Assembly: GCF_000308855.1 (NCBI RefSeq)
Contig: NZ_BAGM01000007.1
Location: 62,001-126,000 of the forward strand
DNA: 64,000 bases
From: Nocardia veterana NBRC 100344
GTDB lineage: Bacteria; Actinomycetota; Actinomycetes; Mycobacteriales; Mycobacteriaceae
Direction of reading: 5' to 3'
The notes under the pieces: model-generated
What the model saw: the letters and a program-made list of their open reading frames with translations, nothing else
The model's database searches: none
Told to the model about the DNA's origin: nothing
In this document: one piece after another, positions 27,114 through 36,049 of the stretch
Layout: each line of letters starts with the position of its first letter
Numbering within the stretch: the stretch's first letter is position 1
Translations under genes and position numbers: made by a program

Positions 27114-27935
27114 TCAGCGGCCCTTGAACTCCGGCTTGCGGCGTTCGGCGAAGGCGCGCGGGCCTTCCTTGGCGTCCTCGCTGCGGAAGACGGTCAGGCC
27201 GAGTTGCGCATCGATCTTGAACGCCTCGTTCTCGTGCATGCCCTCGGTATCGCGCATCGTCTTCAGAATCGCCTGCACCGCCAGCGGGCCGTTGGCGTTG
27301 ATCTTCTCGGCGATTTCGAGCGCCTTGTCCAGGGCGGTCCCGTCCGGCACCACGTGTCCGATCAGGCCGTATTCCTTGGCTTCGGCGGCGGTGATGTGGC
27401 GCCCGGTCAGCAGGATGTCGGCGGCCACGGTGTAGGGGATCTGGCGCGGCAGCCGGACCGCCGAACCGCCCATCGGGAACAGGCTCCACCGGGCCTCGGA
27501 CACACCGAATTTCGCGCTCTCGCCGGCGATTCGGATATCGGTGCCCTGCAGGATCTCGGTGCCACCGGCGATGGCCGGGCCCTCCACCGCGGCGATCAGC
27601 GGTTTGGTGAGCCGGCGGCCCTTGAGCAGGCCGGGAATGTTGGTGGGATCGAAGGCTCCACCCGCACTCATATTCTTGGCCGGATCCTGCTTGGTCATGG
27701 CCTTCAGGTCGGCGCCCGCGCAGAACGCGCCGCCGGCGCCGGTGAGGATGCAGGACCGGATCTCCGGGTCGTTGTCGACGGTGTCCCAGGCCTGCACCAT
27801 CAGATCGAGCATCTCGGCCGAGAGCGCGTTGCGCACGGCCGGGCGGTTCATGGTGACGATCAGGGTGGCGCCGCGTCGCTCCAGCAGCGCGTGGGGTTCT
27901 GTGTTGCTACCTGTTTCAGTTGCTGCCGTCGTCAT
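27114..27935 (-). CDS. enoyl-CoA hydratase/isomerase (crotonase) family
   Basis: A 273-residue crotonase. The oxyanion-hole segments are [10 protein letters not shown] and [19 protein letters not shown], and [20 protein letters not shown] is the second conserved loop; the position of the first hydratase glutamate is occupied differently, so isomerase or hydrolase activity is possible. It is convergent with the SDR and divergent from the aldehyde dehydrogenase, sharing a 136-base upstream region with a KstR-like motif. Confidence 0.88.
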   Translation of the reverse strand: MTTAATETGSNTEPHALLERRGATLIVTMNRPAVRNALSAEMLDLMVQAWDTVDNDPEIRSCILTGAGGAFCAGADLKAMTKQDPAKNMSAGGAFDPTNIPGLLKGRRLTKPLIAAVEGPAIAGGTEILQGTDIRIAGESAKFGVSEARWSLFPMGGSAVRLPRQIPYTVAADILLTGRHITAAEAKEYGLIGHVVPDGTALDKALEIAEKINANGPLAVQAILKTMRDTEGMHENEAFKIDAQLGLTVFRSEDAKEGPRAFAERRKPEFKGR

Positions 27936-28006
27936 CGCCGACCCACTTTCCTCATGGCATTACTCGTGTTTTGCGGACGAAGTTACCCCGCACCGTTGTA
28001 CAGAAC

Positions 28007-28020
28007 AATAACGTGTTCTA
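28007..28020. promoter_or_regulatory. KstR-like motif between crotonase and aldehyde dehydrogenase
   Basis: AATAACGTGTTCTA fits AACNNGTTNNA with A for T at the first position. It lies 51 bases before the aldehyde dehydrogenase start and 71 before the divergent crotonase start, so it could serve both. Confidence 0.45.
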
Positions 28021-28071
28021 GTTTGGATCATGGTGACCGCCGTCACGGGCGGCAAGTTAGGGAGATCGCTG

Positions 28072-29694
28072 ATGGAGACAACGACGCACAGCGGCGGCGC
28101 AGCCACGTCGCACAGCGGCGCGACCACACTGCCCCCGCGCATCACGAAGGCATTGATCGACCGCCTGACCGGGATGGTGACTGCCGGGACGGCCGGCGCC
28201 GCGCGCGAACCCTACGAGATGATCGAGGTGTACACCGGCGCCGTCGTCGGTGAGCTGCCGCAGTCCTCGCCCGAGGACGTCGTGGCCGCGACCGAGAAGG
28301 CCCGCGCGGCCCAGCGGGAGTGGGCGAGCCGGTCGGTCAAGCAGCGGCTGCGGGTCTTCGAGAAGGCCCATGAGCTGATCCTGTCCGAACTCGACACCAT
28401 CGCGGATCTGATTCAGATCGGTTGCGGTAAGACGCGGCGGATGGCGATCGAGGAATCGTGCGATCCGCCGATGGTGATCAGCCACTACCTCAAACACGCC
28501 GAACGCATCCTGAAGCCGGTCCGCCGCGGCGGCGCGATGCCCATCATCTCCACCTCCACCGAACAGCACCGTCCCAAGGGCGTCGTCGCGGTGATCGCGC
28601 CGTGGAATTTCCCGTTCGCGATCTCGATCTCCGATTCGGTGCCGGCGCTCATCGCGGGCAACGGCGTGGTGATCAAGCCGGACAACAAGACCGCGCTGTG
28701 CACGCTCTACGGCGTGGAACTGCTGCGCAAGGCCGGGCTGCCGCGCGATCTGATCCAGGTGGTGTGCGGCACCGGACCCGATGTCGGGCCCACCCTGATC
28801 GACAACAGCGATTTCGTGATGTTCACCGGCTCCACCGCCACCGGCCGCACCATCGGTGAGCGCGCCGGCCGCAACCTGATCAGCTGCAGTCTCGAGCTCG
28901 GCGGCAAGAATCCGATGATCGTGCTGGAGGACGCCAACCTCGACGAGGTGATTCCGGGCGCGATCTTCGCGGTGTACGGCAACTCCGGCCAGGCCTGCAT
29001 GCATATCGAGCGGATCTATGTGCACGACCGCATCCACGACGAATTCGTGCGTCGATTCGTGGCCGCGGCAGCGGAATTGGGGTCGAAGGCGGGTGCGTCC
29101 TATACCGCCGATCCGGAATTCGGCTCACTGGTGTCGGTGGATCACATGCGGCGCGTGGCGGCGCATGTGGACGATGCGGTCGCCAAGGGCGCGACCGTGC
29201 TGACCGGCGGCAAGCCCCGCCCGGATATCGGCCCGGCGTTCTACGAGCCGACCGTGCTGACCGGCGTGACCCCCGAGATGGAGCACGCGACCGTGGAGAC
29301 GTTCGGGCCGGTCGTCACCATCTACCGCTACACCGACGAGAACGAGGCGGTTCGTCAGGCCAACGCCACCACTTACGGTCTCAACGCCAGCATCTGGAGT
29401 TCGGACCTGGCCCGGGCGGAGCGGCTCGCGGACCGGCTCGAGGCGGGCAACGTCAATGTCAACGACGGTTTCGTCGCCACCTACTCGGCGAAGATGACGC
29501 CCTCCGGCGGGGTGAAGCAGTCCGGCGTCGGTACCCGGCACGGCGATGCCGGCCTGCTCAAATACACCGACACGGTCAATGTCGGCGTGCAGAAGAAGCA
29601 GGTGCTCTCGGCCCGGGCGGGCATGCCGTTCGAGAAACAACTCAAGAGCACCCTGCTCACCCTGCGGCTGAGCCGGCGGCTGCGCATTCGCTGA
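28072..29694 (+). CDS. aldehyde dehydrogenase, succinate-semialdehyde-dehydrogenase-like
   Basis: A 540-residue NAD(P)-dependent aldehyde dehydrogenase. The catalytic cysteine is in GNSGQACMHIERIYV and the general base in SCSLELGGKNPMIVLED; PWNFPFAISI and FTGSTATGRTIGERAG are cofactor-binding. The first 45 residues are an extra Ser/Thr-rich arm. GGGAG precedes the ATG. It is the final plus-strand gene of the cluster and would oxidise an aldehyde intermediate to the acid used by an acyl-CoA ligase. Confidence 0.93.
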   Translation: METTTHSGGAATSHSGATTLPPRITKALIDRLTGMVTAGTAGAAREPYEMIEVYTGAVVGELPQSSPEDVVAATEKARAAQREWASRSVKQRLRVFEKAHELILSELDTIADLIQIGCGKTRRMAIEESCDPPMVISHYLKHAERILKPVRRGGAMPIISTSTEQHRPKGVVAVIAPWNFPFAISISDSVPALIAGNGVVIKPDNKTALCTLYGVELLRKAGLPRDLIQVVCGTGPDVGPTLIDNSDFVMFTGSTATGRTIGERAGRNLISCSLELGGKNPMIVLEDANLDEVIPGAIFAVYGNSGQACMHIERIYVHDRIHDEFVRRFVAAAAELGSKAGASYTADPEFGSLVSVDHMRRVAAHVDDAVAKGATVLTGGKPRPDIGPAFYEPTVLTGVTPEMEHATVETFGPVVTIYRYTDENEAVRQANATTYGLNASIWSSDLARAERLADRLEAGNVNVNDGFVATYSAKMTPSGGVKQSGVGTRHGDAGLLKYTDTVNVGVQKKQVLSARAGMPFEKQLKSTLLTLRLSRRLRIR

Positions 29695-29727
29695 GACGGC
29701 ATCCGGCTTCGCCGACCGACGCGGAAC

Positions 29728-29755
29728 GGGCCCGTTCGTCTCCACGAACGGGCCC
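29728..29755. terminator. hairpin between aldehyde dehydrogenase and lipase genes
   Basis: Perfect 11-base arms, GGGCCCGTTCG (29728-29738) and CGAACGGGCCC (29745-29755), around TCTCCA, between convergent genes. Confidence 0.75.
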
Positions 29756-29821
29756 TTCCACTGCCCGGCGGCACGTGGCGATCGATGCCGATCGAGCCGG
29801 GACGGCCGGAGGTGTTCCCTC

Positions 29822-31222
29822 CTACTTCACGCCGATCGGCTTACCGAAGAACGAGGCGAAGGTTTCGCCGAAGGTGGCGGCCAGCATCTGGAAACCGTTG
29901 GGGTCCAGCAGCAACCAGCCGGCGTCGGCGATGTGACAGCCCGGCTGAGCGGGAACGCCGTTCAGCCGGTCCCGCAGCCACAGCATCGCCGCGCCACCAC
30001 CGGAGATTTCGGTCGCGACATGCTCGGCGAAGTGCTCCCGGGTGTATTGCACAGTGGCGGAAGGGTTTCGGCAGTAGCTGCCGACCAGGTCGTTCACCTG
30101 GCCGACCGGGATGATCTCGTCCGGATTGCCCTGCCAGATGTACATCGGCATATCCGGCACCGATTTGCCCATCCGGGTCTTGTCCAGCACATCCACGACC
30201 GCGGGCTGCTGCATCGGATCACCCGGCACGCGCAGCATCCCCTTCAGATTCAGGAACGGCAGTAACGAGCTCACGTACTGCACACACAGTCCGCTCTGAA
30301 TGGTGGTCAGGCCCTTGCCCAATGGGTCCATATGCTCGTCGACAAAGCGGGCGAACTCCGGATACTCTCGGGTGAGTCCCATGATCGCGGCCAGCACCAG
30401 GCCCGAGGTCGCCTGGCCGTTGGCCACATTCAGGGTCATTCCGAGGTCGGCCGGGACTCCGCCCTCGGCCGCACCGACGATATTCAGCTCCGGCGCGTAG
30501 CTGCTTTTCAGCTCGGCGGCGTGCCCGGTCGCGATCGCGCCACCGGAGTAGCCGTAGAGACCGATCCGGGTGTCCGGTCGCAGCCGCATCGGCTCGAAGT
30601 CGCGGGCCGCGCGCACCCCGTCGAGGGTGATCCGGCCGGCGAGTGGGCCCGCGGCGTACGCGTTGTTCGGCCCCTCGTGATCCGGGATCACCACCGCCCA
30701 GCCCTGCTGCAGCGCACCCTGTGCGATGACGAATTCGGCCGGGGCGACGATTTGGCCCAGGAACGGGGCGGCCGAGAAGTGCTGGATCGCATAGGAGGGC
30801 GCGCAGTACCCGGCGAGCGAATCCTCGGCGATCTGCATGGAGACCAATTTGTCCGGGGCTGAACCGCGTGGTTTCAGAACTGTGGCCACCGCCGGGATCG
30901 GCTGGTCGCGACTGTCGTTCGATCGGTAGGAGATCTGCCACGCGTCGACGTTGACCGGGATCAGGCCCAGATTTGCCACCCGGACCTCCCGGGCGGCGAT
31001 GATCTCGCCCGGCTGCTTCGCGGCGACGATGTCGGCCGCCGGGTGGTAGAAGCCCGGGTCCAGTTCCGGTGGCAGCGGAACGGGAACGGCGGGTGCGACC
31101 GGTGCGGGGTCGGCGATGGCATGCGGTGGCCGGGCCGTCCCGCCTGACAGGACGGTCAGCGTCATGACCGCTGCGAGTACGCCGGCCGTCCGGCGGATGC
31201 GACGCGTCCAGGCTTCGGTCAC
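29822..31222 (-). CDS. secreted lipase (LIP family)
   Basis: About 466 residues. A signal peptide (RRTAGVLAAVMTLTVLSGGT) is followed by a Pro-rich linker, so it is exported. The alpha/beta-hydrolase nucleophile is in LYGYSGGAIATGHAAEL (GYSGG), and the LIP-family features QGWAVVIPDHEGPN and PMYIWQGNPDEIIPVGQVND are present. It hydrolyses triacylglycerols or other esters outside the cell. I chose the GTG at 31222 because AGGAG stands 6 bases before it; the frame to 31261 adds 13 residues without a ribosome site. Confidence 0.9.
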   Translation of the reverse strand: MTEAWTRRIRRTAGVLAAVMTLTVLSGGTARPPHAIADPAPVAPAVPVPLPPELDPGFYHPAADIVAAKQPGEIIAAREVRVANLGLIPVNVDAWQISYRSNDSRDQPIPAVATVLKPRGSAPDKLVSMQIAEDSLAGYCAPSYAIQHFSAAPFLGQIVAPAEFVIAQGALQQGWAVVIPDHEGPNNAYAAGPLAGRITLDGVRAARDFEPMRLRPDTRIGLYGYSGGAIATGHAAELKSSYAPELNIVGAAEGGVPADLGMTLNVANGQATSGLVLAAIMGLTREYPEFARFVDEHMDPLGKGLTTIQSGLCVQYVSSLLPFLNLKGMLRVPGDPMQQPAVVDVLDKTRMGKSVPDMPMYIWQGNPDEIIPVGQVNDLVGSYCRNPSATVQYTREHFAEHVATEISGGGAAMLWLRDRLNGVPAQPGCHIADAGWLLLDPNGFQMLAATFGETFASFFGKPIGVK

Positions 31223-31240
31223 ACTCGTCTCCTTCGCTGA

Positions 31241-31262
31241 TGCGAGACTGTTCCGTCTCACA
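31241..31262. promoter_or_regulatory. imperfect inverted repeat before the lipase gene
   Basis: TGCGAGAC (31241-31248) and GTCTCACA (31255-31262) match in 7 of 8 positions around TGTTCC. It lies 19 bases upstream of the lipase start and shares GAGACTGT...GTCTC with the operator at 7529-7553. Confidence 0.45.
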
Positions 31263-31334
31263 TGTGCAGCGAACTATGGCACAGGTGTGATGGCCGTCGC
31301 AAGAACCTGGGCGCGAATGGAGGGAAGCCGACGG

Positions 31335-32441
31335 TCAGGCGGTTTCCTCGCTCGCGGTGGGCGCCCAGCGCTGCTCCACCTTCGCCAGGCGCCAGTAGGC
31401 CACCGCGACGATCCAGGCCACGACGAACAATGCGACGATCGCGAATCCGGCATTGTTCAGATCGATCCCCGCGATCCACTCGGCGATCGGCCCGCCGAAG
31501 CCGGTGTCGTCGTGCAACACCTTGATCAGCTCGATCGAGCCGATGAACAGCGCCACCGCGATCGACAGCGCGGTGATGGCGAGGTTGTAGAAGATCTTGC
31601 GGACCGGGTCGGAGAACGCCCAGTCGTAGGCGACATTCATGAACAGCCCGTCCACGGTGTCCATCAGGCTCATCCCCGCCGCGAACAGCAGCGGCAGGAC
31701 GACGATCGCGTACCAGGGCAGCCCGGCCGCGGCGCCGGAACCGGCCAGCGCCAGCAGGGCGACCTCGGTCGCGGTATCGAATCCCAGGCCGAACAGCACG
31801 CCCACCGGATAGACGTGGACCGGCCGCCCCACCATCCGCATCACCGGCGCCAGCAGGCGGGCGAGGAAACCCCGAGAGTCGAGCGCGGCCTCCAACTCGG
31901 CGTGGTCGTAGCCGCCGTCCCGGCGCAGCCCCCGGAACACGCGCCAGATGCCGACCAGCGCAACCACATTCAGCAGACCGATCAGATACAGGAACGAACC
32001 CGAGGCGATCGTCGAGATGGTGCCCAGCGTCTTGCGCGTCGGCGATTCGTCGTCGACCAGCGTGCCCACCACGTGCGCGCCCGCGACCACCAGGGCGGCC
32101 AGGGCGAACACGATCGTGGAATGGCCCATCGCGAACCAGAATCCGACGGATTTGGGACGTTTGCCGTCGCTCATCAACTTGCGGGTGGTGTTGTCGATGG
32201 CAGCGATGTGGTCGGCGTCGAACGCGTGTCGCAGCCCGAAGGTGTAGGCCGTGATGCCCAGTCCGATCCCGAAGACCTCGGTTCCGATTCGATAACCGTG
32301 CGGCGCGATAGCGCCGAACAGCAGACCGAAACCCACCACGTGCATCAGGGCGACCACGCCGAGCAGCACGGCCGCGTCCAGCCAGTCCCGCCGGGTCCAG
32401 TCGCGGAGGACATCGCGAAGCATTCGGCGACGAGTGGACAT
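31335..32441 (-). CDS. NiCoT-family cobalt/nickel permease
   Basis: A 368-residue membrane protein with about eight helices. The NiCoT signatures are present: RHAFDADHIAAIDN in helix II, FAMGHSTIVF, and LGFDTATEVALLALAGSGAA. The upstream leader is a cobalamin riboswitch, so the likely substrate is cobalt for B12 synthesis rather than nickel for urease or hydrogenase. A GAAGGG stands before the ATG at 32441. It is a single-gene unit, reading away from the methyltransferase at 32771. Confidence 0.93.
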   Translation of the reverse strand: MSTRRRMLRDVLRDWTRRDWLDAAVLLGVVALMHVVGFGLLFGAIAPHGYRIGTEVFGIGLGITAYTFGLRHAFDADHIAAIDNTTRKLMSDGKRPKSVGFWFAMGHSTIVFALAALVVAGAHVVGTLVDDESPTRKTLGTISTIASGSFLYLIGLLNVVALVGIWRVFRGLRRDGGYDHAELEAALDSRGFLARLLAPVMRMVGRPVHVYPVGVLFGLGFDTATEVALLALAGSGAAAGLPWYAIVVLPLLFAAGMSLMDTVDGLFMNVAYDWAFSDPVRKIFYNLAITALSIAVALFIGSIELIKVLHDDTGFGGPIAEWIAGIDLNNAGFAIVALFVVAWIVAVAYWRLAKVEQRWAPTASEETA

Positions 32442-32487
32442 GTGCCACAACCCTTCTGGGGAACCCGCGTCCCCGTCCGTGCACAGC

Positions 32488-32576
32488 GACGAAAGGGGTC
32501 TGGCTGACAGCGTGGGCTGAACACAGTGGCGCGACCGCACCGGAATTGCACCGGTTTCCCGTTCCCATCGCGAGAA
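32488..32576 (-). promoter_or_regulatory. cobalamin riboswitch in the permease leader
   Basis: On the minus strand the leader contains GGGAACGGGAAACCGGTGCA, ATTCCGGTGCGGTCGCGCCACTGT, then AGCCAGACCCC. CCGGTGCAATTCCGG and GCCACTGT are the conserved core of the AdoCbl riboswitch family. The element is about 45 bases upstream of the permease start, so it would reduce expression when B12 is plentiful. Confidence 0.85.
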
Positions 32577-32770
32577 CTTGTCTGCGGACTATATCAACGA
32601 CCGGCCCCGTACCGGCCCGGCGTTCGTCGTCCGGTGCTGCGCCGGAGCCGGAAAATGCCGAGGTATACCCCCGAAAGTGGCGAAAGTAGGGGAGACTCGG
32701 CGTAACGCAATGTGTAGGTCGGCAGTCGGTCGAAGTCGTCGGTGTTTTCGCGCAGTGTCAGGGGAACCTC
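32577..32770. other. promoter-containing gap without a gene
   Basis: The 194 bases between the riboswitch and the methyltransferase start contain no supported gene. The two transcription units diverge from here. Confidence 0.5.
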
Positions 32771-33604
32771 ATGTCGCAGCCCTCTGCCGCGTACCCGAGT
32801 GTGGTGCCGGTCGGAGTGGATACCGCTCGTGCCAGCATCGCCCGCGTCTACGATGCGGCCCTGAACGGCAAGGACAATTTCGAGGTCGACCGCGAAGTGC
32901 TCGCACAGGTGCGCACCGTCGCACCGCAGGTTAACGATCTGGCCTGGGCCAATCGAGACTTTCTGATCCGTGCCTGCCGTTTCCTGGCGGCGCAGGCCGG
33001 TATCGAACAGTATCTGGACCTGGGCTCCGGGCTGCCGACCGCGGAGAACACCCATCAGGTGGTGCAGCGAATCCGGCCCGAATCGCGGGTGGTCTATGTC
33101 GACAACGACCCGATGGTGTTGGCGCACGCGCGGGCCCTGCTCGAGGAGAATCCGCGGACCAGCATCGTCTCCGGCGACATCTTTCGCCCGCACGAAATAT
33201 TGACCAACCCCACCGTGCGCGCCGAATTGGATTTCACCCGGCCGGTGGCCCTTTTCCAGATCGGCACCCTGCACCATTACCTGGGCGACGACGGGCCGGC
33301 GCTGATGCGGACCTATATCGACGCACTGCCCTCGGGCTCCTACCTGGCGATCGCGCATTTCTACGATCCGGAAGAACCGGGCCTCAGCGAGCTGGCTCGC
33401 AAGATGGAGGACAAATTCGTCCACAGCCCGATGGGTAGCGGGCGGTTCCGCACTCGTGCGCAAATCCAGGCGATGTTCGGCGATCTGGAGATGGTCGAAC
33501 CCGGTCTCGTGCTCTGCGACGACTGGTGGCCGGACGGTCCCCGGCTGACTCCGCTGTCCGACGTGCGGCGCTGCATCGTCGCCGGTATCGGCCGTAAGCG
33601 CTGA
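32771..33604 (+). CDS. SAM-dependent methyltransferase, DUF574/PF04672 type
   Basis: A 277-residue protein of the large actinobacterial family of putative S-adenosylmethionine methyltransferases. It opens with the typical TARASIARVYDAALNGKDNF, and the SAM motif is YLDLGSGLPTAENTHQVVQ, followed by VVYVDNDPMVLAHARALL. The substrate is unknown for this family. It is a single gene; the 2OG-oxygenase gene downstream is in the opposite direction, 12 bases away. Confidence 0.88.
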   Translation: MSQPSAAYPSVVPVGVDTARASIARVYDAALNGKDNFEVDREVLAQVRTVAPQVNDLAWANRDFLIRACRFLAAQAGIEQYLDLGSGLPTAENTHQVVQRIRPESRVVYVDNDPMVLAHARALLEENPRTSIVSGDIFRPHEILTNPTVRAELDFTRPVALFQIGTLHHYLGDDGPALMRTYIDALPSGSYLAIAHFYDPEEPGLSELARKMEDKFVHSPMGSGRFRTRAQIQAMFGDLEMVEPGLVLCDDWWPDGPRLTPLSDVRRCIVAGIGRKR

Positions 33605-33616
33605 TCCGGCTGCCGT

Positions 33617-34621
33617 TCAGTACGAGCCGCCGGGCCCGGCGGCCTTGATGCCGTGATGGAGTTCGGCGACGTCGGGGTGGGCGCGGGTCCGGGATTTCCA
33701 GGCGTTCTCCCCGTAGGTGTCGAAGATCGGATTGGCCGGGTCCGCGGTGACGCCGCGGGCAGCGGCGGCCAACTCCGGCGGCAGCGGCAACAACGGAATG
33801 CGGGCGTCCAGCGCCGGATTCAGGAAATACGGGATGGAGATCCGATCGGTGCCGGGTTCGGGCGCGAGCACCCGATGCCGGGTCGCCCGTAGATAGCCGC
33901 CGGTCGCGACCTCGAGCAATTCGCCGATGTTGACGATGAACGCGCCGGGCAGCGGCGGGACGTCCACCCACTCCCCGGACGACAACTCCACCTGCAGCCC
34001 ATGCGAATCCGGCTCGACGAGAAGCAGGGTCAGCACCCCGGAGTCCTTGTGCGCGCCCACGCCCTGCGGGTTGTCCGGGTTGCCCGGGTAGCGCACGACT
34101 TTGATCAGAGTCGACGGTCGATCGGCGAAGGCCGGATCGAAGAACTCCGCCGGGGCGCCCAACGCCGCCGCCCAGTGCCGGAGCAATGCGCGCCCGACCG
34201 CCGCGAGGGATCGGTCCCACGCCTCCACGGCGGGGCGGAGTTGCGGAAGCGCGGAGGGCCACAGGTTGGGCCCCTGGAGTCGCCAATACCCTTGTGCGTC
34301 CGGGATCGCCTCGGCCTCGGGGCCGATATCGATCTGTTCACGCCAGTCGACCTGCCCGTTCGTCAGCTCCCCACCCAGCCGGGAATATCCGCGGAACTGC
34401 GGGCTCCGCAGTTGGCTGATCTCCTGTTTCGCCGCCTCCGGTAGTGCGAAGAATCGTCGGGCGAGGGCGAGGAGTTCGTCGCTGCGCGCGGCCGAGACGC
34501 CGTGACCGGTCAGGTAGAAGAAGCCGAATTCGTGCGTGGCCGAGCGTAATTCGGAACGGAAGCGCGCCGGATCGGAATCCGCGGTCGCGAGATCGAGTAC
34601 CGGGAGTATGCGGTCCACCAT
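33617..34621 (-). CDS. isopenicillin-N-synthase-like Fe(II) dioxygenase
   Basis: A 334-residue non-haem iron, 2-oxoglutarate-dependent-type oxygenase. The iron triad is visible as the HxD in VGAHKDSGVLTLL and the distal histidine in RATRHRVLAP; the RxS partner is RISIPYFLNP. GGAGGG stands before the ATG at 34621. The N-terminal DIOX_N region ends in FGFFYLTGHGVSAARSDEL. These enzymes hydroxylate or oxidise small molecules; no antibiotic genes surround it, so the substrate is open. Confidence 0.88.
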   Translation of the reverse strand: MVDRILPVLDLATADSDPARFRSELRSATHEFGFFYLTGHGVSAARSDELLALARRFFALPEAAKQEISQLRSPQFRGYSRLGGELTNGQVDWREQIDIGPEAEAIPDAQGYWRLQGPNLWPSALPQLRPAVEAWDRSLAAVGRALLRHWAAALGAPAEFFDPAFADRPSTLIKVVRYPGNPDNPQGVGAHKDSGVLTLLLVEPDSHGLQVELSSGEWVDVPPLPGAFIVNIGELLEVATGGYLRATRHRVLAPEPGTDRISIPYFLNPALDARIPLLPLPPELAAAARGVTADPANPIFDTYGENAWKSRTRAHPDVAELHHGIKAAGPGGSY

Positions 34622-34859
34622 CGAAAGCTCCCTCCTCGTGCCGTCCGCATCAGCTTTACCGCGAACGCGCCTGCCTCGAAAGGGTTGGGCTCGCGGCGAA
34701 TTCAATTGTTCGTGCGGTGCGGCCCGCGTATTCGGTGCTACCCGCCGGAACGGAATCCGCATGATTCAAAGGGGTCGGTTCCATCGTGGCGGCTCCTATG
34801 CTCGGCCGAGCCGACCGGCACCTCCGTGCCGTCGTGCGCAGTGTCGAGAGGAATTGTTG

Positions 34860-35900
34860 ATGTCCGGTCGTATCCGCACCGCATTATCGATTGTCGCAGC
34901 CGGTACGGCTGCCACGTTGCTACTCGCCGCGTGCGGCAGTGGCGGATCCGCCCATACCGAGAACGGGGTGACCTCACTGCGGTATCTGGGCTGGACCGAC
35001 CAGGTCACGCCACCGGAACTCGCGGAAAGTCTCGGATTCTTCGACGGCAAGATCAAGCTGGATTGGTCCGGCAACACCATCAGCGGGCCGCAGGAGATCC
35101 AGACCGCCGCCACCGGGCAGATCGACTTCGGCGGCGCCTTCGCCGGCGCGGTGGCGAAACTGGCCGGTGCCGGGGCGCCGATCACGGCGGTGATCAACTA
35201 CTACGGCTCGGACGAGAAGTCGTTCCAGGGCTACTACACGCTCGACAACAGCCCGATCCGGACCGCCGCCGATCTGGTCGGCAAGAAGGTCGGCGTGAAT
35301 ACGCTGGGCGGGCAGAACGAGGCCGATATCCACGACGCGCTGAAGAAGGCGGGACTGAGCGTCGAACAGATCAAATCGGTGCAGCTGGTCGCGTTGCCGC
35401 CGCCGAATATCGAGGCCGCGCTACGGCAGGGGCAGATCGATGCCGCCGCACTGAACGGTCAATTCCAGCAGCGCGCGGTCGCCGTCGGCGGGATCCGCCC
35501 GATATTCACCGAGCTCGACGAATACGGCGGGCCGATCAACGGCGGGCCCTACGTGTTCCGCAACGATTTCATCGCCAAGAATCCCGATGTCGTCCGCACC
35601 TTCACCACCGGTGTCGCGAAGGCGTTGGAATGGGAGCGCGTCACCCCGCGCGATCAGGTGATCGCGAAGTTCACCGAAATCATCAACGGGCGGCACCGCC
35701 CCGGGGAGGACACCTCGACGCTGAAATACTGGCTGTCCGTCGGTGTCCCGGCTCGGTACGGCAAACTTTCCGACGAGGATTTCACCCGCTGGCAGAGCTG
35801 GCTGGAGGACACCGGGGCCATCGATCACAAACTCGAGCCCGGCAAGTTCTACACCAACAAGTTCAATTCGCTGCTGCAGCAGGATAATTCGGGCAAGTAG
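34860..35900 (+). CDS. orphan ABC-transporter substrate-binding lipoprotein
   Basis: A 346-residue protein of the nitrate/sulfonate/taurine (NMT1/SsuA-like) type. The signal peptide ends in a lipobox LLLAACGSGG, so it is lipid-anchored. DLVGKKVGVNTLGGQNEAD and AALRQGQIDAAALNGQFQQ fit the ligand-binding lobes. The ATG at 34860 is chosen because it gives an ordinary lipoprotein signal. No permease or ATPase gene is next to it, which is unusual; it may work with a transporter encoded elsewhere. Confidence 0.85.
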   Translation: MSGRIRTALSIVAAGTAATLLLAACGSGGSAHTENGVTSLRYLGWTDQVTPPELAESLGFFDGKIKLDWSGNTISGPQEIQTAATGQIDFGGAFAGAVAKLAGAGAPITAVINYYGSDEKSFQGYYTLDNSPIRTAADLVGKKVGVNTLGGQNEADIHDALKKAGLSVEQIKSVQLVALPPPNIEAALRQGQIDAAALNGQFQQRAVAVGGIRPIFTELDEYGGPINGGPYVFRNDFIAKNPDVVRTFTTGVAKALEWERVTPRDQVIAKFTEIINGRHRPGEDTSTLKYWLSVGVPARYGKLSDEDFTRWQSWLEDTGAIDHKLEPGKFYTNKFNSLLQQDNSGK

Positions 35901-36049
35901 GCAACGGCGTCGGGGGACTCTCGTCCGAACCGAGTACGGACGAATGGGTCGCCCCGGCGACGATCGGGCGCAGTCCCGTGCGCCAGGCCCGAGCGAAATG
36001 GCACGGCGGTACCGACTTCGTGCCGTTTGGTGCGGCATCATGGGTGCAC

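Noticed and set aside
33617..34621. Beta-lactam biosynthesis
   Set aside because: Only an isopenicillin-N-synthase-like fold; no other pathway genes.
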